Shown piece by piece: positions 59,030 through 64,000 of a stretch of 64,000 nucleotides of DNA. Source of the stretch: Xiphydria camelus (taxonomy: Eukaryota > Arthropoda > Insecta > Hymenoptera > Xiphydriidae). A program made the translations under genes and the position numbers. The notes beneath the pieces are model-generated. The model had not been told where the DNA came from. It searched no databases and was given only the letters and a program-made list of their open reading frames with translations. Position 1 is the stretch's first letter. Every line of letters begins with the position of its first letter. Location: assembly GCA_963678675.1 (NCBI GenBank), contig OY783199.1:12990709-13054708 (forward strand). The letters run 5' to 3'.

Positions 59030-59807
59030 GGTATCTATTTTAGGTTTCTGTTATCTGTGGAAGAAGAAGAGAAAGTCGAAGGTGATCGACGAGTATTTTT
59101 ACTGAAAATTCTTAGGTTAGATTGGTTAGTATATCATACATATCGTTAAAAAGTATAGGTAGTTATATCGTAAAATTGGAGATTGAGAACTATTCGGCAA
59201 TAAAAATTAAAGCGATAACCCTTGAATATTGATAAAAAGTTCAATATGTTTGCCGTAGTAGTTATAAGTAAGGCATTATTCGATTATGTCCACCGGTTGA
59301 ATCATCGTATCGTTGGTTCGATATTGCCACGTTCATACATGATCAAATTATTCTGTAAATCAAGTTTGCTATCGCACTTTATGGTTTTCAAATCACAAAC
59401 TCGCTCCGAGCGTATGTACCTACTGAGAAATGTAAAGAAAACGAAACATACCGAATCGATTACAAGCGCTAAGTGGAAAGTCAAAAATGCTAAACGTGGT
59501 TTCTCTTTGTGGTGCGTTAATTGACAATTAAAAAGTCGGTCCTCTCGTTTCGCTATTCGTCATCGTAATTTTATTGTAAATTAAATCAATCCAGAAATTA
59601 ATATCATTTAACATGAGGTTATTTTGCATATACCATCCCAGGGCCTTTCAACACACAAAACGAGGTCCTAGAATTTGTAGATATCCATTATAAGTCATCA
59701 AAGTTTAGTTTCCATTGGGACGGATTTATTGACGACATGAAATGAGGGTTACGTTTAAAAAAGTTTCTTTGTAGAGTCTATTATTGCTTTTTTATTCTTC
59801 ATTTTAG
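59030..59807. other. Probable 5' non-coding part and first intron of the host gene
   Basis: The polypyrimidine tract and AG at 59787-59807 indicate that the first coding exon is preceded by another exon. I cannot identify that exon. An open frame at 59222-59524 starting MNIDKKFNMFAVVV is not clearly part of it. Confidence 0.4.
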
Positions 59808-62800
59808 TCAGTGTATACGACAAGGGATAATGAGCGACGATATCTCCCAATATATTTTGCCAAATGACCAACCGATAGTCGCGCTAGAATGCGAGACTGC
59901 CTTCAATGCGCTAACTTCTAAAGAAAAATTATATGCTCATTATTTGAGTCAAGCGGCATGGCACGGCGGCCTCATCGTTCTAATCCAAACTTCGCCCGAA
60001 TCTCCATTGATCTTCGTTCTCCTGCAAAGGATTTTCACAGCAGAGCCGATCGAAGATTTGAAGAAATCTGCACTTGAAAATGGTGTGACAGAGGATGAGT
60101 TTATGGTAAGATTGATTATGCTCTCATCCTTTCCTTTAATTAATAGGATAATTGTTTATTTGTACACAAACGTAGTTTAAACAAATTCAACCAGAAAGTA
60201 TAAAATAACTTTTGATCAAATATTGGGTAAACCATCGTTAATCCGAGTAATTAAAAATGTATAAAGATGAGACTGCAGAAATTTTAGTATAATTCTAACT
60301 TATGGTATTAAGGTAATTGTTTAGCAGCAGAGTACCATGTAAAAATTAATTCTCATATCCAGGCACAGGCAAGGGTATACCTCAATGTGTAGACCTTCTC
60401 TTTTGGTAAATACTTTTGATTGCTGAGGTTCTACACACACGTGTAGTGACTACACTTACGGATACATGCACATTAATACTGGTTATACATGGCAATGCTG
60501 CTAGAGCCACGTCAAGATACCCGTGGAATATATAAATTGAGGAAAAAGTATGGAAACTCCTGAATAACTTTGAGGGATTAAGTTTCTGTGAAAAGTACTT
60601 CAAACAAAGTTGTAGGGTTTTAAGCGAGACATTTAACAGTGACCTTGAATTTGGCCTTGACCTTGATCTTCAGTCATTTGAAGGTCAATTTAAAAATTAA
60701 AATGGAGATCCTTATTTTTCACCTCGGATTCTGAAAGAACGAGAAACTTTACGTTCAGATATGACCTTTGAATAACTTTGAGACCAAAGATCAAGCAAGG
60801 TAATGTCAAGGGCAACTTCCAATTTTTAATAGGAAACTTCCAATTTAAAACTCTGGCTCAGAAAGAGTAGGTAGATTTGGCAATGAACTTTAAATTGATC
60901 TTGAGTCCAAGTTCAACATCACTTGAAGGTACCTGCTCTTTCAGTCCGGAGTTAAAAATGGAAGTTTCCCATTAAAAATCTGAAGTTGCCCTTGACATTA
61001 CCTTGCTTGATCCTAGCCTTCAAAGTCATTCAAAGGTCATGTCTAAACGTAAGATTTCACGCCCTTTTAGAATTCGGGATGAAAATAAGGAGTTTTCATT
61101 TTTAAGTTGACCTTCAAATGACCTTGAAGGTCGAAGTTAAGGCCAAATTCAAGGTTACCGTTAAGTGTCCTTCTTTAAACCGTACAATTTTTATTTCAAA
61201 TATTTTTCACCAAAACATAATCCCCCAAAATTATTCAGGGATTCAACCTCGGCATGCATCAGATATATCGCATAATTTGCTCGTCATTATCTCATGAACT
61301 AAACGGTGAATATCCCGTATCGATTTTCTTTTACTTCCCAGAGTGTATGCATAGCACTTGTCAACATACAGTTCAAATTTCAAATAATTCTCAAAGAAAT
61401 ACAGGTGCCTTAACACGTTCACTGCGGCACTAATTTGTTCTAAGTTGCTTTACCAGACATATGTCTAGTATCGCAGTGAACGTATTAATTAATAGACCTC
61501 GAAGTTCGTAATACATATTAGAATACCGAACACACAATGAATGCTATGGGTAGATATATTACAGACTGCTGCATCGGAACTCTTTGAAATAGTTATTCGT
61601 GGTGAAAAAGGAGCAACTGAAAATTAATATCTATTTGCGCATTTTTATTTGGCATGAGAAATTATTTGGCTCGTATTTACTTATTTCCAGGCATTTCTCA
61701 TATACACTTGTGGCGTTCTGTCGAACGCTGGGAATTACAAATCGTTTGGCGACAGTAAAATAATTCCAAACCTAGAGAAAAGTAAATTTGAGGCTATAGT
61801 GAAAGCTTCCAAGGCTTATACTCTGCATTCGAAAGATGTGCAGATTATATGGGACAAGGTGCGCGAGAGCCTCTACTTCCTTGAAGAAAAAACGAAGTCT
61901 TTAGGATTGGGCGACAAAGGTATAACGACATATTTCTCAGAAAATTGTACAAACGACGATGCTGAGCTGGTAAATGAATTCATGGAAAAGAAGAACTTGG
62001 AGTCGTACAATGCTAGATGTTTCAAAACTACGGAGAATTGGAACGATTTGGGAGAGAAGAAGGTCAGGAACGTCTACGAAATCAGATTGGCCTCGATCGA
62101 GACAAGCGCGGATCCCAAGACTACCCTGCCAGAAGAGACGTTCAAAGATGCCAAATTCAAAATCTCCAGAGGAGATTACAGTAAACTATTGAAATTGGTC
62201 GTCAAGAATCTCAGGAAGGCCAAGGACTATGCGGCGAATGAGAACGAGAGAAATATGCTGGATAAATATATCGACCACTTCATGACGGGATCTTTGGAGG
62301 ATCACAAAGATGGTTCCCGTTATTGGATCAAGGATAAGAGTCCTGTAATCGAGACGTACATCGGCTTCATCGAGAGCTATAGAGATCCTGCCGGTCAGCG
62401 AGGCGAGTTCGAGGGTTTCGTCGCCATGGTGAACAAAGAGATGTCGCAAAAGTTCGCGACACTCGTTAGTAAGGCCGAGCAGCTGCTGCCGCGGCTGCCG
62501 TGGGGCAGTGATTTCGAGAAAGACGAGTTTCTGAGACCCGATTTCACTTCCCTCGACGTTCTGACCTTCTCCGGTTCAGGCATTCCCGCGGGTATCAATA
62601 TTCCTAATTACGATGAGATCCGACAGTCCGAGGGATTCAAGAATGTTTCGCTGGGTAACGTTATTCCTGCTAGTATGAAACAAGAAGTGATTCCCTTTCT
62701 ATCGGAGCAGGATCAGGTTTTGATGAATAAATACAGGATCGCTAGTTTCGAGGTGCAAGTTGGATTGCACGAGTTGTTAGGCCATGGCAGCGGTAAGCTA

Positions 62801-63455
62801 CTGCGGAAGCTTGGTCCGAAGGAGTTCAACTTCGATAAGGCGAACGTGAAGGATCCATTGACAGGTCGGTCCGTGGACAAGTTTTACCTGGATGGCGAGA
62901 CTTTCGATTCCAAGTTCAGTGCTCTGGGCTCAACGTATGAAGAGTGCAGAGCCGAAGCTGTAGGGTTATATCTCAGCTTGGACACAGATGTTGTACAGAT
63001 ATTTGGCTATGACAGTAAAGACATGGATGATATCATATATGTTAATTGGCTGTCCATGCTGTGGAATGGTTGCGCTAAAGCTTTAGAGATGTATCAACCC
63101 TCCAAGAAGAAGTGGCTGCAGGCTCATTCTCAGGCACGGTACGTACTACTGAGAGTGTGCCTTGAAGCGGGTGATGATCTCATAAACGTCGTCGAGACAG
63201 AAGTAGGAAAGGACTTGAGACTGATTCTGGATAGAACAAAGATTTCCACTGTCGGGAAGAGGGCGATCGGAGAGTTTTTGAAGAAGCTGCAGGTATACAA
63301 GAGCACGGGAGACGTCGAAGCCGCTCGGCAAATGTATGACAAATACAGTGAGGTACCAGACAGTGGACCGCAACCTTGGGCGCTTTGGAGGAATATAATA
63401 CTGGCGCACAAGCAACCCAGGAAGATCTTTGTCCAGTCGAACACTTTTATTGATG
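59808..63455 (+). CDS. Dpp3: Dipeptidyl peptidase III (partial, two exons)
   Basis: Cytosolic zinc exopeptidase (M49) that removes dipeptides from the N terminus of short peptides. Exon one is 59808-60105 with the start at 59830 ([15 protein letters not shown]); the intron is 60106-61690; exon two is 61691-63455 and joins in frame (EFM to [12 protein letters not shown]). It then runs into a donor GTACGT. Zinc ligands are present: HELLGH at residues 452-457 and EECRAE at 509-514, nearly the same positions as in the human enzyme, where they are two residues lower. About 680 residues are encoded; roughly the last 50-60 must lie in an exon beyond 64000. No stops or shifts are seen, in contrast to the rest of the window, so this is the functional host gene. 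Confidence 0.97.
60640..61175. repeat. Foldback in Dpp3 intron, rich in AGGTCA words
   Basis: 60640-60880 and 60930-61175 are inverted, diverged copies. Words TGACCTTGA/TCAAGGTCA and TGACCTTTGAA occur many times on both arms. Half-site AGGTCA is the core bound by nuclear receptors, but here it may be only a property of the repeat family. Confidence 0.75.
61414..61484. mobile_element. Very short TTAA-flanked MITE, 71 bp
   Basis: TTAA at 61410-61413 and 61485-61488; ACGTTCACTGCG inverted at both ends. It lies in the Dpp3 intron. Confidence 0.65.
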
Positions 63456-64000
63456 GTACGTGTGGTTTTTTCTTTAGATGTAGCGCGTGGTATTTTTGGA
63501 AAAAGGTTTAAGTGAAATATTAATACTGCAGAAAGTATCATAGAAATTGACAAATGAATGTATTCCCATATGCCAGTGATTGTTTATAAAGTGACCATGT
63601 TTTTTAATGGATGACCGGAAAGTACACGAGTGGCTACATGCTCATTTTTTCAGAGTTTTAAAAAGTGGCGAAACCCAAAAGAAGGGATTAAATATTTACT
63701 CGTTTAAAAAAAGTATGAATTATTAACTTTTTTACACGTTTCTTATTTTTCGTATAAAGTTAAAATGTATCCTTGTTAGTGTGCCAAATTTTATTAAGCT
63801 GCAATTTTTACTTTTAGTACTATGATATTTTTAAAATAAATCGGTCCTAAAACTTCCGGGTGTTATATGTCTCAAAATTTTCAAAACCTGTTTGGCATAC
63901 GTATTTGCAATGCAGTTGGCAATAACATCCAAATTTGAAGGAAATTGAAAATGTACTCCAAAAAGTAACAGATTTGGCATGTTCAATGACCTTATAGTTT
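63456..64000. other. Intron of Dpp3 (partial)
   Basis: AT-rich sequence after the donor at 63456; the frame stops at 63509-63511 if not spliced. No further exon is visible before the window ends. Confidence 0.7.

Noticed and set aside
59222..59524. 100-codon frame upstream of Dpp3 as a mitochondrial leader
   Set aside because: No splice pattern linking it in frame to the exon at 59830 could be supported.

Overview
The window is a piece of an animal nuclear genome, most probably an insect. The evidence is one intron-containing host gene (dipeptidyl peptidase III, only partly inside the window) and a dense pile of insect-type transposable elements: a Polinton/Maverick, a Transib-like element, TTAA-flanked piggyBac-type MITEs, TA-flanked mariner-type MITEs, a Helitron-like element, an APE-type LINE with RNase H, and several long foldbacks. 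A hymenopteran is my guess from the style of the repeats, but I cannot prove it. No bacterial operon, CRISPR array or intact cellular RNA gene is visible.

Layout. Positions 1-7671 hold small non-autonomous elements and a broken THAP-domain gene. Positions 7678-23878 are one complete but decayed Polinton with a perfect 6-bp target duplication (AAATTT) and terminal repeats of about 1 kb. It encodes protein-primed DNA polymerase B (+), then integrase, a coiled-coil protein, a DUF8207-like protein and a packaging ATPase (all -), and from a divergent promoter a phospholipase A2-domain protein, an adenovirus-type protease, a penton-like minor capsid protein, the major capsid protein and a 253-residue accessory protein (+), then a small OB-like protein (-). 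At least six of these genes carry frameshifts or stops, so the element looks like a fossil of a virus-like transposon able to make DNA polymerase, integrase and a capsid. Its left terminal repeat was later split by a 2,075-bp Transib-like element whose two ends read as recombination-signal-like heptamer/spacer/nonamer units with 13- and 22-nt spacers and a CGTCG target duplication.

Positions 24116-30739 are a Russian-doll structure. Outermost is a GC-rich TTAA-flanked repeat. Inside it is a foldback with about 1.3-kb arms that carry a tRNA-like polymerase III segment and, in the loop, a SAP-domain exon. Inserted into the left arm is a 2,658-bp DNA transposon with its own terminal and subterminal repeats, encoding a DDE-like protein of an uncharacterised family. 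Positions 30740-47190 are almost gene-free and made of MITEs, palindromes, tandem repeats, a Helitron-like element and a Helitron-type helicase fragment. Positions 47196-58095 are a decayed LINE (ORF1 with three CCHC knuckles; ORF2 with APE endonuclease, reverse transcriptase and RNase H), interrupted by a CRE-rich MITE with a 5S-rRNA-like segment, a 3.4-kb foldback, a short MITE and a solo-LTR-like insert.

Positions 59808-63455 carry two exons of dipeptidyl peptidase III with its zinc site intact (HELLGH and EECRAE). Its first intron contains another foldback rich in AGGTCA half-sites. The host gene is the only gene that appears under purifying selection; most of the other coding sequence belongs to mobile DNA.
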